A stretch of DNA of 64,000 nucleotides from an uncultured Pseudoteredinibacter sp. (GTDB lineage Bacteria > Pseudomonadota > Gammaproteobacteria > Pseudomonadales > Cellvibrionaceae), in the NCBI RefSeq assembly GCF_947502065.1, contig NZ_CANMYE010000003.1, positions 124,001 through 188,000 of the forward strand. The letters are read 5' to 3'. The stretch's first letter is position 1. Each line of letters begins with the position of its first letter. Positions 18,228-27,186 of this stretch are shown here, one piece after another. The notes beneath the pieces were generated by a model that was given only the letters and a program-made list of their open reading frames with translations, ran no database searches and was not told the origin of the DNA. A program made the position numbers and the translations under genes.

Positions 18228-19130
18228 TCAATATCCGTAGCTGGCAGCTAAGGTGCCAATTAACATCGCCCAACCATCGACAAGAACAAATAGCATAATT
18301 TTAAACGGCAATGAAATAATGAGCGGTGACAACATCATCATACCCATGGCCATCAAGACACTAGCGACAACAATATCGATCACCAAAAATGGAATGAAAA
18401 TAATGAAGCCTATTTGGAAAGCTGTTTTTAGCTCGCTAGTAACAAAGGCCGGAATAAGTATGTTTAAGGGGATTTCAGTTGGCGTAGCTACAGGTGGCTT
18501 CTGCGCGATACGCATAAACAAGTCAATGTCAGACTCTCGAGTTTGGGCCAACATAAACTGGTGTATTGGCTCCCTCGCCGCTTCTAATGCTTGGCGAGAG
18601 GTCATCTTCTCTTCGATATAGGGCTGCAAAGCCTGTTCATTCACCACCTCAAATACCGGCGTCATAATGAACATGGTCAAAAATAAAGACAAACCAATTA
18701 AGATCTGATTCGAGGGAGATTGCTGTAAACCTAAAGCTTGGCGCAAAATTGCGAATACGATAATGATACGGGTAAACGATGTCATCATCATTAACAGAGC
18801 TGGCAACAGGGTAAGCCCTGTCATGATCGCCAAAATCTGTAAGCTCACCGTATAATCTTCACTACCGTCAGCATTGGTGGTCACGGTTAATGCGGGTAAA
18901 CCAGGAATAGATTTTAAGGGGATATTCGCCGCACTAGGCTCCTCACTTTGAAGTTCTTCACTGGCGATCTTTGCTGCTGTCGCCACATCTGAGCCTTGCA
19001 ATGGGGTTTCTTCAGTTTGCTGAGCAAGACTTTGTCCTACCAACATAAATGACATGGCAAAAACCAAGAAACACATTCTGCAGAATGCTGCAGCCGGTAG
19101 ATTTTTTCGCTCTAGGAATGTTTTTATCAT
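18228..19130 (-). CDS. fliP: Flagellar export gate protein FliP
   Basis: A 300-residue FliP, core of the FliPQR complex. It has an N-terminal signal peptide (about residues 1-37, ending QSLAQ), typical for FliP, then a periplasmic acidic stretch. The membrane-domain motifs [37 protein letters not shown] and [21 protein letters not shown] follow. The start is not certain: an in-frame TTG lies upstream at 19178; the ATG at 19130 gives the most normal signal peptide, but its ribosome-binding site is weak. Confidence 0.94.
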   Translation of the reverse strand: MIKTFLERKNLPAAAFCRMCFLVFAMSFMLVGQSLAQQTEETPLQGSDVATAAKIASEELQSEEPSAANIPLKSIPGLPALTVTTNADGSEDYTVSLQILAIMTGLTLLPALLMMMTSFTRIIIVFAILRQALGLQQSPSNQILIGLSLFLTMFIMTPVFEVVNEQALQPYIEEKMTSRQALEAAREPIHQFMLAQTRESDIDLFMRIAQKPPVATPTEIPLNILIPAFVTSELKTAFQIGFIIFIPFLVIDIVVASVLMAMGMMMLSPLIISLPFKIMLFVLVDGWAMLIGTLAASYGY

Positions 19131-19210
19131 AATAAATCTATAACAATAGCGGCTCTTTAAAATATCAGTACTACCCAAGCTTTTGACAACAAGACTCTAT
19201 TATTAATGCG

Positions 19211-19675
19211 CTATACAGGCTTCTTATTCACCGCCATTAGGCCGGCCAATTTGGCTTTGAAATCAACCACTGATTCTGGGTTTTCGGCTACCAAATCGGG
19301 GGAGTTTTGCTGTTCAAAGCTGTGCAGAGCATTAATCGAGTGCGCGGTAACGCCCAGTAAAATTTGCTGACCATTCACTTCAGCAAGTACCAGCTTTTCG
19401 CGAGTTCCCATGCTGGTACTGTTAAGCACCTTAATCGGACTAGCAGACAGGCTGCTCTGATTTGAAAAACGCTTCACAAACCATGCCAGCGCATAAATGA
19501 TGGCAAGCACTAAACCCAGGGCAATAAAAACCTGAAACAACTGAGTCGATGCATTAGGCAGGTTTGAAATAGGCGGACTTACCGCAGTTTGCTCGGCAAG
19601 CGCCAATACTGGGGCGCAAGAAATCGTACAAAACAGCTTTATTTGAAGACCAAACTTATTATTTGCGAAAGTCAT
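19211..19675 (-). CDS. fliO: Flagellar export assembly protein FliO
   Basis: A 154-residue FliO that helps assemble the FliPQR ring. It has an N-terminal hydrophobic, signal-like segment (about 14-28), one membrane helix at about 48-66 (LFQVFIALGLVLAIIYALAW) and a small cytoplasmic domain with VLNSTSMGTREKLVLAEVNGQ. ATG at 19675 is chosen because GGAGGAG precedes it; the frame extends to 19702. It follows fliN by 33 bases. Confidence 0.92.
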   Translation of the reverse strand: MTFANNKFGLQIKLFCTISCAPVLALAEQTAVSPPISNLPNASTQLFQVFIALGLVLAIIYALAWFVKRFSNQSSLSASPIKVLNSTSMGTREKLVLAEVNGQQILLGVTAHSINALHSFEQQNSPDLVAENPESVVDFKAKLAGLMAVNKKPV

Positions 19676-19708
19676 TTCTACTACTCCTCCAATCACGCTC
19701 ACTAAGCT

Positions 19709-20206
19709 CTAACGTAAACGCGCTATTCTTTCTTGCGGGCTAATCACATCGGTCATGCGAATACCGAATTTCTCATTGACCACCACAACCTCGCCGTGAG
19801 CGATCAACGTCCCGTTTACCAGTACGTCCAAGGGCTCTCCAGCTAAACGATCAAGCTCAATCACTGAACCTTGGGTTAGCTGAAGTAAATTTCTAATGGA
19901 AATCGATGTTTGTCCAACTTCCATCGACATGGATACGGGGATATCCAACACCACCTGCAAGTCTGGCTGCTCTGCAGAACCACCACCTGGGGCGGAAAAA
20001 TCCTGCAATGGCATAGGATCGGCGGCCACTTCAGGTTCCGGCTCAGCTTCATCCTCTTCACTGACCCCAGCCTCGGCCATCGCAGCTGCCCAATCATCTT
20101 CTACATCACCGCCCGTTTCACCGGCCTCTTCCATGGCTGCTGCCCATTCATCAGCCATGTCGCCCTGGTTTACCTCACCGGAATCATTCTGATCGTCATC
20201 ACTCAT
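19709..20206 (-). CDS. fliN: Flagellar motor switch protein FliN
   Basis: A 165-residue switch protein of the C-ring. The SpoA domain covers the C-terminal 80 residues (DIPVSMSMEVGQTSISIRNLL to GIRMTDVISPQERIARLR). The acidic N-terminal extension holds two copies of a Trp motif, DEWAAAMEEAG and DDWAAAMAEAG, 19 residues apart; similar N-terminal Trp motifs in other FliN proteins contact FliH or CheY-P. ATG at 20206 is used (GGAGAAGACC upstream); a GTG at 20218 is in frame. It sits between fliM and fliO in the fliLMNOPQR-flhB unit. Confidence 0.96.
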   Translation of the reverse strand: MSDDDQNDSGEVNQGDMADEWAAAMEEAGETGGDVEDDWAAAMAEAGVSEEDEAEPEPEVAADPMPLQDFSAPGGGSAEQPDLQVVLDIPVSMSMEVGQTSISIRNLLQLTQGSVIELDRLAGEPLDVLVNGTLIAHGEVVVVNEKFGIRMTDVISPQERIARLR

Positions 20207-20245
20207 GGTCTTCTCCACCTCTTAGGCAATATGCCTGTTTCACTC

Positions 20246-21295
20246 TTAAGCTGAAGCCTTATTAAGATCTTCGTTAAAATCATCACTGGACGTGTTAACT
20301 CCTGCAATACGCAGTAAGTCCGCGGTTTCTTCATCTTTATTCTCTACAACACCTTCGATGCGCATAGAAAGATTGCCTCTAGATTGCCCCAAGGTGCTGC
20401 GAAAAACCGGCACACCATTGGCGGTCACAACATGCTCTTCGGGCAGCTCTATAGGAATCACATCGCCAGGCTTTAGGTCCATAACCTCCCTAAGCAGCAG
20501 AGGCTTTCGGACAATGTCACATTCAAGATTAACACTGGCCTGCAATACTTCCGATTGCATTGATTTGACCCAGCGACTATCGGTTTCGTCCGTTTCGTTC
20601 TGCGCGCTATTGTCTAAAAGATCTCGAATGGGTTCTAACATTGAATAAGGAATAGTGATATGCATTTCACCGCCACCACCATCAAGTTCAACGTGAAACT
20701 TGCTCACCACAACGATCTCATTAGGACCAACAATATTGGTCATAGCTGGGTTCACTTCAGCGTTTAAAAACTCTAGCTCTACGGGCATAACCGCCCGCCA
20801 AGCTTCCGCCAAGTCCATCAAACATTGATCTACAACCATTTGTACAACGCGCAATTCCGTTGGGGTGAACTCACGGCCTTCAATTTTGGCATGACGGCCG
20901 TCACCACCGAAAAAGTTATCAACCAACTTAAACACCAGCTTGGCATCAAGAATTATTAGCCCAGTACCTCGTAATGGGCGAAACTTAAGCATGTTTAGAC
21001 TGGTTGGCACATACAGCGTGTGAACATATTCGCCAAACTTCATCGTTTGCATACCGCCCACAGAAACCTCTGCAGAGCGGCGTAAAAGATTGAAAACACT
21101 GATCCGCGTATAGCGCGCGAAGCGTTCATTAATCATTTCAAGTGATGGCATGCGACCGCGAACAATACGATCTTGGGCGGTTAAGTCATAAAGAACGACA
21201 TCACCCTCTTCAACTTCAACCTCTGTCTCTACCTCGCCATCATCAACACCATGCAATAAGGCATCAATTTCGTCTTGTGAGAGTAAATCTTGCAT
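20246..21295 (-). CDS. fliM: Flagellar motor switch protein FliM
   Basis: A 349-residue C-ring protein. The N-terminal CheY-P-binding peptide is LLSQDEIDALLHG (residues 4-16), then an acidic linker, the CheC-like middle domain (about 45-235, with DRIVRGRMPSLEMINERFAR and ARYTRISVFNLLRRS) and a C-terminal SpoA domain (about 255-330) that packs against FliN. It lies 30 bases after fliL. Everything looks standard. Confidence 0.97.
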   Translation of the reverse strand: MQDLLSQDEIDALLHGVDDGEVETEVEVEEGDVVLYDLTAQDRIVRGRMPSLEMINERFARYTRISVFNLLRRSAEVSVGGMQTMKFGEYVHTLYVPTSLNMLKFRPLRGTGLIILDAKLVFKLVDNFFGGDGRHAKIEGREFTPTELRVVQMVVDQCLMDLAEAWRAVMPVELEFLNAEVNPAMTNIVGPNEIVVVSKFHVELDGGGGEMHITIPYSMLEPIRDLLDNSAQNETDETDSRWVKSMQSEVLQASVNLECDIVRKPLLLREVMDLKPGDVIPIELPEEHVVTANGVPVFRSTLGQSRGNLSMRIEGVVENKDEETADLLRIAGVNTSSDDFNEDLNKASA

Positions 21296-21324
21296 TATGA
21301 GTACACCCGCTGCTTAGTGATGGC

Positions 21325-21876
21325 CTATTGCATGACAAAATTGGTAAATAGAACCTGCTCAACACCAGGCTCACCAATCTCTCTATCCATCATGGTCTGA
21401 ACTTCTTCCAGCGCCAATTGGCGCACCAGCTCTTTGCCTTCAGGCGTTTGTAGCTCTTCGTAAATCTGACCACTAAACAGCATAACCAAAGCATTACGAA
21501 TCATCGGCATATGCAATTCCGCAGCTGATAGAGCCTGGTCGGTGCGCATCATTAAGGTAACCTCGGCCTGCAGATAACGCTGGCGACCGCGCGCCTCAAA
21601 ATTTACGATAATGGCAGGTTTGAGCGGCAGGTAGATGGCCGACGGAGTCGGTTCAGCGGCTTCCATTTCATCACCTTCTTCGCCTTCCTCAGCCTCCTCT
21701 GAATTTTCTTCGCCTTCACTGTCACCCTCTTCTGTTTGTTCTGTTTTCGCTTCATCAAAGAAGCCCAATGCAAACAAGGTTCCGCCTACTGAAGCGCCAA
21801 TCAATACCAAACCCAATACAATAAAGATGATGAGTTTCTTTTTTCCGCCGCCAGAGGATTCGTTTTCTTCAGCCAT
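21325..21876 (-). CDS. fliL: Flagellar basal body-associated protein FliL
   Basis: A 183-residue single-pass inner-membrane protein near the stators. After a short Gly/Lys-rich cytoplasmic start, the membrane helix is LIIFIVLGLVLIGASVGGTL (about 15-36). A strongly acidic Glu/Ser/Gly linker (about 40-75) precedes the periplasmic FliL domain with YLPLKPAIIVNFEARGRQRYLQ. ATG at 21876 follows GGAGAGCC. A full-consensus sigma-54 promoter about 50 bases upstream makes this the first gene of fliLMNOPQR-flhB. Confidence 0.94.
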   Translation of the reverse strand: MAEENESSGGGKKKLIIFIVLGLVLIGASVGGTLFALGFFDEAKTEQTEEGDSEGEENSEEAEEGEEGDEMEAAEPTPSAIYLPLKPAIIVNFEARGRQRYLQAEVTLMMRTDQALSAAELHMPMIRNALVMLFSGQIYEELQTPEGKELVRQLALEEVQTMMDREIGEPGVEQVLFTNFVMQ

Positions 21877-21923
21877 GGGCTCTCCGTCAATTTCCAGTCA
21901 CATCTTGGATTACGCAAATATTT

Positions 21924-21941
21924 GAGCAAGAGCCGTGCCAT
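21924..21941 (-). promoter_or_regulatory. Sigma-54 promoter of the fliL operon
   Basis: The minus strand reads TGGCACG-N4-TTGCT, matching all 12 positions of the -24/-12 consensus. With the -12 GC at 21926-21927, transcription would start about 40 bases before the fliL ATG. Activation by FleQ or FleR is expected from the family. Confidence 0.9.
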
Positions 21942-22056
21942 TATTTTGCCTCGCGCTCTTAACTTCTTTTCAGCATAGCTCAATGAGCGAAGGCAAGCTC
22001 AACAAGGACTTAGCTGGGATATAGCGGACTTGCGAGGGGAGTCGGAACAGAATTTG

Positions 22057-22091
22057 GCCTCTGTTAGTGTTAGCTAAACACTAACAGAGGC
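22057..22091 (-). terminator. Perfect 15-bp hairpin between fliK and fliL
   Basis: A 15-bp perfect stem (22057-22071 with 22077-22091) and 5-base loop, just past the fliK stop and upstream of the fliL promoter. Neither strand has a following T run, so it is not a classic intrinsic terminator. It may be a 3'-end stabilising or processing hairpin for fliK mRNA. Confidence 0.5.
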
Positions 22092-22123
22092 TGCCGGAGC
22101 GGTTTAGATAAGCTTTAGGGTAC

Positions 22124-23698
22124 TTAGACGTAAGAATCTACAAGAGCAAGAGACTGCAATTGTGGTTTGGGGGCAAGCTCGGTATCAGCCACATCTTCAT
22201 CAAATGCTGAGCGAGTTCCTTTTTCGCCGTCTTCGGCATGCTGCTGCGCCCCGTCACCACCGACATTGACATCAGCAAGGTTTAAACCTTGCTCTTGAAA
22301 CATTTCCCGTAAGCGACTTGAGCTTTGATCAAGTGCCTCACGCACACTCGCATGGGGGCTGTTGAAGCTAACCTGGGCTTGCTCTTGATTTAGCTGGATT
22401 TTGATTTGTAAGCTTCCCAATTCTGGAGGGTCGAGACGTATCTCGGCTTTTGAGATATTTCTAGCAGAAAACCAAGCTACTTTTTCGGCAATCTCAGCCT
22501 TCCACTGAGCTTGACCAATATCAGACTGCATAGTGCTACGCCCCTGTACATCAGCGCCACGCTGCAACTGGAAGTTGTGCTCCATGCCACTGGCCCGCCC
22601 AAGACTTTGGCTATGACTCACGCCGTTACTTTCGCCATAGGCGCTCGCGCTGGGGGCACTAGAAACTTCTCTAAACAACTGATTAGCCGCTAGTTTTGAG
22701 ACTGGTGCCAGTTCGGCATTAGCGCTTTTTAATTTCGAATCCGTACTGCTTATTGGGATCGTTTCAGATATCAGCTCAGCGTCACCTTCTTCGATTGGCG
22801 CGACACTGGCTTCTTGTGATATCGATATACTAGGCCCCTGTCGATTTAGGCTTGCGAGTTTGCCGGCAAGTTCTGTATCGACTGTTTTGGCAACCCCACT
22901 GTCAGAGCTTTTTGCGACATTGCCTGGCAATATGGCCTGCACAGGCTCAATTTCGCCGACTATTGATTCTTTTGCTTGCTCTTCAACCGTTAGCTGCTGA
23001 TCTTCCAGCAAGTCGACGCCGCTTAAATTTTCGGTTTCAAGCTCCACAGCGGCTTCGTCGTCAGTGAACATTGAAGCGTCTTCCAAATCCAGATCCGCTG
23101 CCAAGCGGCTGCCATCGCTAAGGGCATCAGCTTTTGCTACAGGCTCTGCAACAGATACCCCGAGCAAGGCCAAAATAAACCGCTCCTCAGAGCTCATATC
23201 GCCGTGATCCGCGCCATTGGGCGCCAATCCTGAGGAAGCTGCCAGGGCTTCACCGTTCACCTCACCTTCACTGTCTACCTCATTCGCATCACTGTGCTCA
23301 GATCTCTCAGAGGGACTCGCCTTTTCAAATTTTGGCTGAACTTCTCCAGTACCCTCTTGATCGGCCCGCTGACTACGATTGTCCGCACGATCACTATTTT
23401 GACGAGTAAACGACTCATTCTGATGATTATCAACACGACTTCGAGGGCGATCTTTCTCGCTAGAATTGCTACTAGAGCCACTATTGTTTCTAGCGGCTTC
23501 ATTAGAGTTTCGACGCGGGTGCTCAGATGACTCCCGAGCTGCAGAATTGGACGCGCCGCTTGCCTTTTGCCCTAGCTGTGACTGTTCAGCCCAGTGCTCT
23601 GAAAAGCTCGCACCGTTTGCTGGCCCAAATGAGCGACTTGGCGTCTTATTGACAGACGGCAGAGTATTCAAAAGAAGATCACTTGTTGTCGCTGGCAT
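22124..23698 (-). CDS. fliK: Flagellar hook-length control protein FliK
   Basis: A 524-residue secreted ruler protein. The first 400 residues are hydrophilic and Ser/Glu/Ala-rich, as in other FliK proteins, with little conservation. The C-terminal Flg_hook domain (about 400-485) includes ISKAEIRLDPPELGSLQIKIQL and VREALDQSSSRLREMFQEQGL and contacts FlhB to switch export specificity. The frame is open to 23785, but ATG at 23698 follows AAGGAAAG and gives a normal start. A sigma-54 motif lies about 150 bases upstream. Confidence 0.93.
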   Translation of the reverse strand: MPATTSDLLLNTLPSVNKTPSRSFGPANGASFSEHWAEQSQLGQKASGASNSAARESSEHPRRNSNEAARNNSGSSSNSSEKDRPRSRVDNHQNESFTRQNSDRADNRSQRADQEGTGEVQPKFEKASPSERSEHSDANEVDSEGEVNGEALAASSGLAPNGADHGDMSSEERFILALLGVSVAEPVAKADALSDGSRLAADLDLEDASMFTDDEAAVELETENLSGVDLLEDQQLTVEEQAKESIVGEIEPVQAILPGNVAKSSDSGVAKTVDTELAGKLASLNRQGPSISISQEASVAPIEEGDAELISETIPISSTDSKLKSANAELAPVSKLAANQLFREVSSAPSASAYGESNGVSHSQSLGRASGMEHNFQLQRGADVQGRSTMQSDIGQAQWKAEIAEKVAWFSARNISKAEIRLDPPELGSLQIKIQLNQEQAQVSFNSPHASVREALDQSSSRLREMFQEQGLNLADVNVGGDGAQQHAEDGEKGTRSAFDEDVADTELAPKPQLQSLALVDSYV

Positions 23699-23849
23699 GT
23701 AATTTCTTTCCTTATTAATTTTACAGCGGCAAATTTTTGCCTGTATCGAAGGCCCTAGGCATTCAAAACAGAAAAACTCTGCCACCTCAAATGACTTTTA
23801 GCGCGAACTGAGTGGTTTATTAGAAAGTACGGCTAATACTTCGTAGAAA

Positions 23850-23868
23850 TTGCAAATCCAATGCCAAA
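23850..23868 (-). promoter_or_regulatory. Sigma-54 promoter of fliK
   Basis: The minus strand reads TGGCATT-N4-TTGCA, with GG-N10-GC and 10 of 12 consensus bases. It lies in the 239-base gap between hpt and fliK and would give a leader of about 140 bases. The gap holds no other gene. Confidence 0.75.
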
Positions 23869-23937
23869 GTTTATTAGCACTGAAATTAACTGGACAAACA
23901 GCCTTTTAACAGAGGCATCTGAAAGAGAAAAGAAAAG

Positions 23938-24279
23938 CTATTGGGATGGAATGTCTGCAAAATAAGCGCAGATTCGTTCAAACTCTGACTGAAGTTTAGG
24001 CAACAAATAGGACATTGAACCTTCATCGCCTTCTCGCCCGGCCAATACCAATTGGTGACACAGTTCCTCCATATTCAAAGCGCCAATATTTGCGCTACTG
24101 CCCTTAAGACTGTGAGCGGCACTTACCACCTCGGAGTAATCACAAGCGGCAATGGATTCCTGAATTTTATTTAGGCGGCTGTTAGAGTCAAAGCGATAAG
24201 TATCAATGAGCAAATCAAAATCTTCCCCCATTAAATCACGCAATTCATTCAACAGATGTTCATTTAGCGCCGCTTCCAT
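23938..24279 (-). CDS. Stand-alone Hpt (histidine phosphotransfer) domain protein
   Basis: A 113-residue single Hpt domain. The phospho-accepting His lies in SAAHSLKGSSANIGA (about residue 60), the standard H-x-L-K-G-S-S/A motif. Such proteins relay phosphate between hybrid kinases and receivers. ATG at 24279 follows GGAGCAGGAA; the open frame extends to 24336. It lies 104 bases after fliJ and before the fliK promoter. Similar hpt genes occur at this place in some gammaproteobacteria; the partner kinase is not evident, since FleS and CheA in this window have no need of a separate Hpt. Confidence 0.85.
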   Translation of the reverse strand: MEAALNEHLLNELRDLMGEDFDLLIDTYRFDSNSRLNKIQESIAACDYSEVVSAAHSLKGSSANIGALNMEELCHQLVLAGREGDEGSMSYLLPKLQSEFERICAYFADIPSQ

Positions 24280-24382
24280 GTTCCTGCTCCCCACCCTGGA
24301 TAGACTTATGACTTGATGAATATGCCACGCTATCACTTTAACGAGCTAGCGCTCTTAGGACAAGCACTTATCAGAACAAGCA

Positions 24383-24832
24383 TTAACCTGCAGACATTCT
24401 GCGTGAAGCCTTTTGGGTACTCAATTCATCGATAAGCTTCTGCTCTTCCTTATCAACGGCGGCCTGCTCTTCCTTCATATAACGCGCGATCAGCTCTTCC
24501 AGCTTACTAATTTTTTGGCTTTGCTGGTGCCACAAATCCATAATCGCTTCACAATGTTCATTAACTTTATCGACCATTGCTCCTTGCTGATCACAGGCTT
24601 GCTGCATCCTTTGTATGAAGCTTCTTTGCCGCTGCATGCTTTGAACATCGGTTTGTTTAAGTGAGCGAACCGAGTCTAGGTAATCATTTCGATAGCCTTC
24701 TAACTGGCTTAATTTTTCCTGTTCCTCAGAAAGTTTTTCTTTGTGATGGGATAGCTGCTGACTAATGGCATCCAATTCTTTTTGGTTTAGGCTTAGCACA
24801 ATTGCTAAACGCTTACTGCGTAACTTAGCCAC
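24383..24832 (-). CDS. fliJ: Flagellar export protein FliJ
   Basis: A 149-residue, almost wholly coiled-coil protein (about residues 15-140, rich in Gln/Glu/Lys/Leu), the FliJ stalk that connects the FliI hexamer to FlhA and recycles chaperones. Its start overlaps the end of fliI by 8 bases, implying coupled translation. Sequence conservation in FliJ is low, so identity rests on coiled coil, length and position. Confidence 0.88.
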   Translation of the reverse strand: MAKLRSKRLAIVLSLNQKELDAISQQLSHHKEKLSEEQEKLSQLEGYRNDYLDSVRSLKQTDVQSMQRQRSFIQRMQQACDQQGAMVDKVNEHCEAIMDLWHQQSQKISKLEELIARYMKEEQAAVDKEEQKLIDELSTQKASRRMSAG

Positions 24833-26180
24833 CAGAATTCGCCTCTGACGCCGAGAGCACTTGATCTAGCATTGCACAAGCCATGTCGTAAGCAACCGCC
24901 TCATTCATTCCTTGGCATACAAACTGACGTAATTGAGGTGCTCGATCTATTGCCAAATCCACCTCTGGATTGCTTCCAGGCCGGTAAGCACCAATATTAA
25001 TTAAGTCTTTGTTTTCCTGATAGATCGCCAACAGGCGTTTAAATGCTTGCATTTTTTGAAGTTGCTCCGGCGCGACAATATTGGGCATCGCTCTAGAAAT
25101 GGAAGCTTCAACATCAATGGCTGGATAAATCCCCTCCTCTGCTAAACGACGGGATAAAACGATATGACCATCCAAAATTGCTCTAGCCGAATCCGCCACC
25201 GGATCTTGTAAATCATCGCCTTCTGTTAAAACAGTATAAAAAGCCGTAATAGAGCCTCCGCCAGCCTCACCATTACCCGCCCGTTCCACTAACTGCGGTA
25301 GCTTTGCAAAAACCGAAGGAGGATAGCCTTTGGTAGCCGGCGGCTCACCTACGGCCAGGGACACTTCTCGTTGGGCCTGTGCATATCGAGTCAGGGAATC
25401 CATCAATAGCAGCACATTTTTGCCTTGGTCACGGTAATATTCAGCTACACGACAACAAAGCTCTGACGCTCTCAAGCGCATTAACGGCGCATCATCTGCT
25501 GGTGATGCAACCACCACTGCTCTTTTTAGGCCTTCTTCTCCTAAGCTATGATCAATAAATTCTTTTACTTCTCTACCACGCTCACCAATCAAGCCCACCA
25601 CCACAACATCAGCATTGGTAAAGCGCGTCATCATTCCCAACAGCACACTTTTACCCACGCCACTGCCTGCAAAAAGCCCCAAGCGCTGCCCGCGTCCAAC
25701 TGTCAATAAGGCGTTTATCGCTCGAATACCAACATCCATTGGCTCTTTGATCGGATCTCGCGACAAGGGATTAATCATTTCTGGCAATAGCTTTAAACGA
25801 TCCTTTGCACGCAGCGGCCCATGACCATCAATGGGTTTGCCAATTCCATTAATCACCCGCCCAAGCATCTCATCACCAATTGGGATTTGAGCGGCTTGTG
25901 TTACCGGTCGAACAATCGCGCCAGGCTCGACACCGGCGAAATGAGTGATGGGCATCAAGTAAACTTTTTGGCCATTGAAACCAACCACTTCAGCCTCAAT
26001 TTCAACACCCGACTGATTAACAATCTGACAGGTTTGCCCAAGACTTGTACGCAAACCCTCAGCTTCTAAGGTCATCCCCACAAGCCGCGTTAAGCGACCT
26101 TCGGCCACATAATCATAATTAAATCTGTCAGGGTGTTGAGACGGTGTTAAGGCACTTAACTCGGCACAAATATTTTTCAT
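24825..26180 (-). CDS. fliI: Flagellum-specific ATPase FliI
   Basis: A 451-residue F1-beta-like ATPase of the export apparatus. Walker A AGSGVGKS is at residues 171-178, with [16 protein letters not shown] following and Walker [18 protein letters not shown]. Downstream motifs are [25 protein letters not shown] and [12 protein letters not shown]. FliH and FliJ, encoded on either side, are its regulator and stalk. It is 51 bases after fliH. Confidence 0.97.
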   Translation of the reverse strand: MKNICAELSALTPSQHPDRFNYDYVAEGRLTRLVGMTLEAEGLRTSLGQTCQIVNQSGVEIEAEVVGFNGQKVYLMPITHFAGVEPGAIVRPVTQAAQIPIGDEMLGRVINGIGKPIDGHGPLRAKDRLKLLPEMINPLSRDPIKEPMDVGIRAINALLTVGRGQRLGLFAGSGVGKSVLLGMMTRFTNADVVVVGLIGERGREVKEFIDHSLGEEGLKRAVVVASPADDAPLMRLRASELCCRVAEYYRDQGKNVLLLMDSLTRYAQAQREVSLAVGEPPATKGYPPSVFAKLPQLVERAGNGEAGGGSITAFYTVLTEGDDLQDPVADSARAILDGHIVLSRRLAEEGIYPAIDVEASISRAMPNIVAPEQLQKMQAFKRLLAIYQENKDLINIGAYRPGSNPEVDLAIDRAPQLRQFVCQGMNEAVAYDMACAMLDQVLSASEANSGG

Positions 26181-26231
26181 GGCGCTGCCATCTTTTAGAT
26201 TCGCTCGCTAGAGAACAATGAAACACAAATG

Positions 26232-27119
26232 CTAATTAGTATTTTCCGGGGCCGGACTAAGCAAGACGTCATCTTGAGCTACTGCATCCATCGCCTGGTC
26301 TAAATCTTGGTTGAGTTCTTGTTGAACCTGAATTTGCGCAGTGTGCATTTGACTTTGTATTTCTTCTTCACTGCCCGCCATATCACCACTTGCGAATTGC
26401 TCCAATAAAGCCTGCCAGCGCGATTCAAAATCAACGACAACCCGACTGTGCTCGCTGCGTACAATACAATCCCAGTTGCCCAAACTGTCGTCAGAGGAAA
26501 AAGACAGCTGACAGTCGTCAAGCAGCAAAGCCGACTTAACGGCGCCTACTGAATTTGGGTTTAGTTTGATGCTTAACTCTTGCGGCTTACCGGGTAAGCT
26601 TGCAACCGCTTTTTTTATAAAATCGATCAGCAAACTTGGTGAGCTTTGAAATTCCTTTTCGATAAACTGGCGCGTTAGCCCTGTCACCATGTTCAGTATC
26701 AATGGCTTGAGCTGATCTTGCTGCTCTAAATGGCTTTGCTCGAGCTGCTCTACGAGCTGAGAAAACTGCTTAATTTTGCCATTTAAACTGGGCTCGAGCT
26801 CGGCTCTGATATCCTTTTCGCCTTGTGCCCGCCCTTCCTGAACACCGGCCTCCAATCCATGTTTTTGACCTTCTTCGTAGCCGGCTTGGTACCCCTCTTT
26901 ATGGGCCTGCAAACGAATTTCTTCAAGCTGTTGCGCTGTTAGGGGCTCCACTTCTTGCTCAAATTCGTCGATAGATTCATCTTCACCAACTTGAGCAGCA
27001 GCTCGATCTTGGGCAAGCTTTTCTTCAGAAGCGATTATTGACGTAGAACTTTCGTCAAAAGAAGGGAGTGTCCAACTGCTGTATTCCTGATTATTTACTG
27101 ACACTGCACCATCACCCAT
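26232..27119 (-). CDS. fliH: Flagellar assembly protein FliH
   Basis: A 295-residue FliH, the FliI-binding peripheral stalk that docks the ATPase to the C-ring. The central helix carries the family's glycine-rich repeats (HKEGYQAGYEEGQKHGLEAG, about 103-122). The C-terminal vacuolar-ATPase-E-like domain includes IEKEFQSSPSLLIDFIKKAV. Both termini are acidic. It lies 67 bases after fliG and 51 before fliI. Confidence 0.92.
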   Translation of the reverse strand: MGDGAVSVNNQEYSSWTLPSFDESSTSIIASEEKLAQDRAAAQVGEDESIDEFEQEVEPLTAQQLEEIRLQAHKEGYQAGYEEGQKHGLEAGVQEGRAQGEKDIRAELEPSLNGKIKQFSQLVEQLEQSHLEQQDQLKPLILNMVTGLTRQFIEKEFQSSPSLLIDFIKKAVASLPGKPQELSIKLNPNSVGAVKSALLLDDCQLSFSSDDSLGNWDCIVRSEHSRVVVDFESRWQALLEQFASGDMAGSEEEIQSQMHTAQIQVQQELNQDLDQAMDAVAQDDVLLSPAPENTN

Positions 27120-27186
27120 TATTACTAATACTCACCTTTCTAACGACCATGTACGTTGTCGCCAATCTTTGCCAAAAGATACAATT

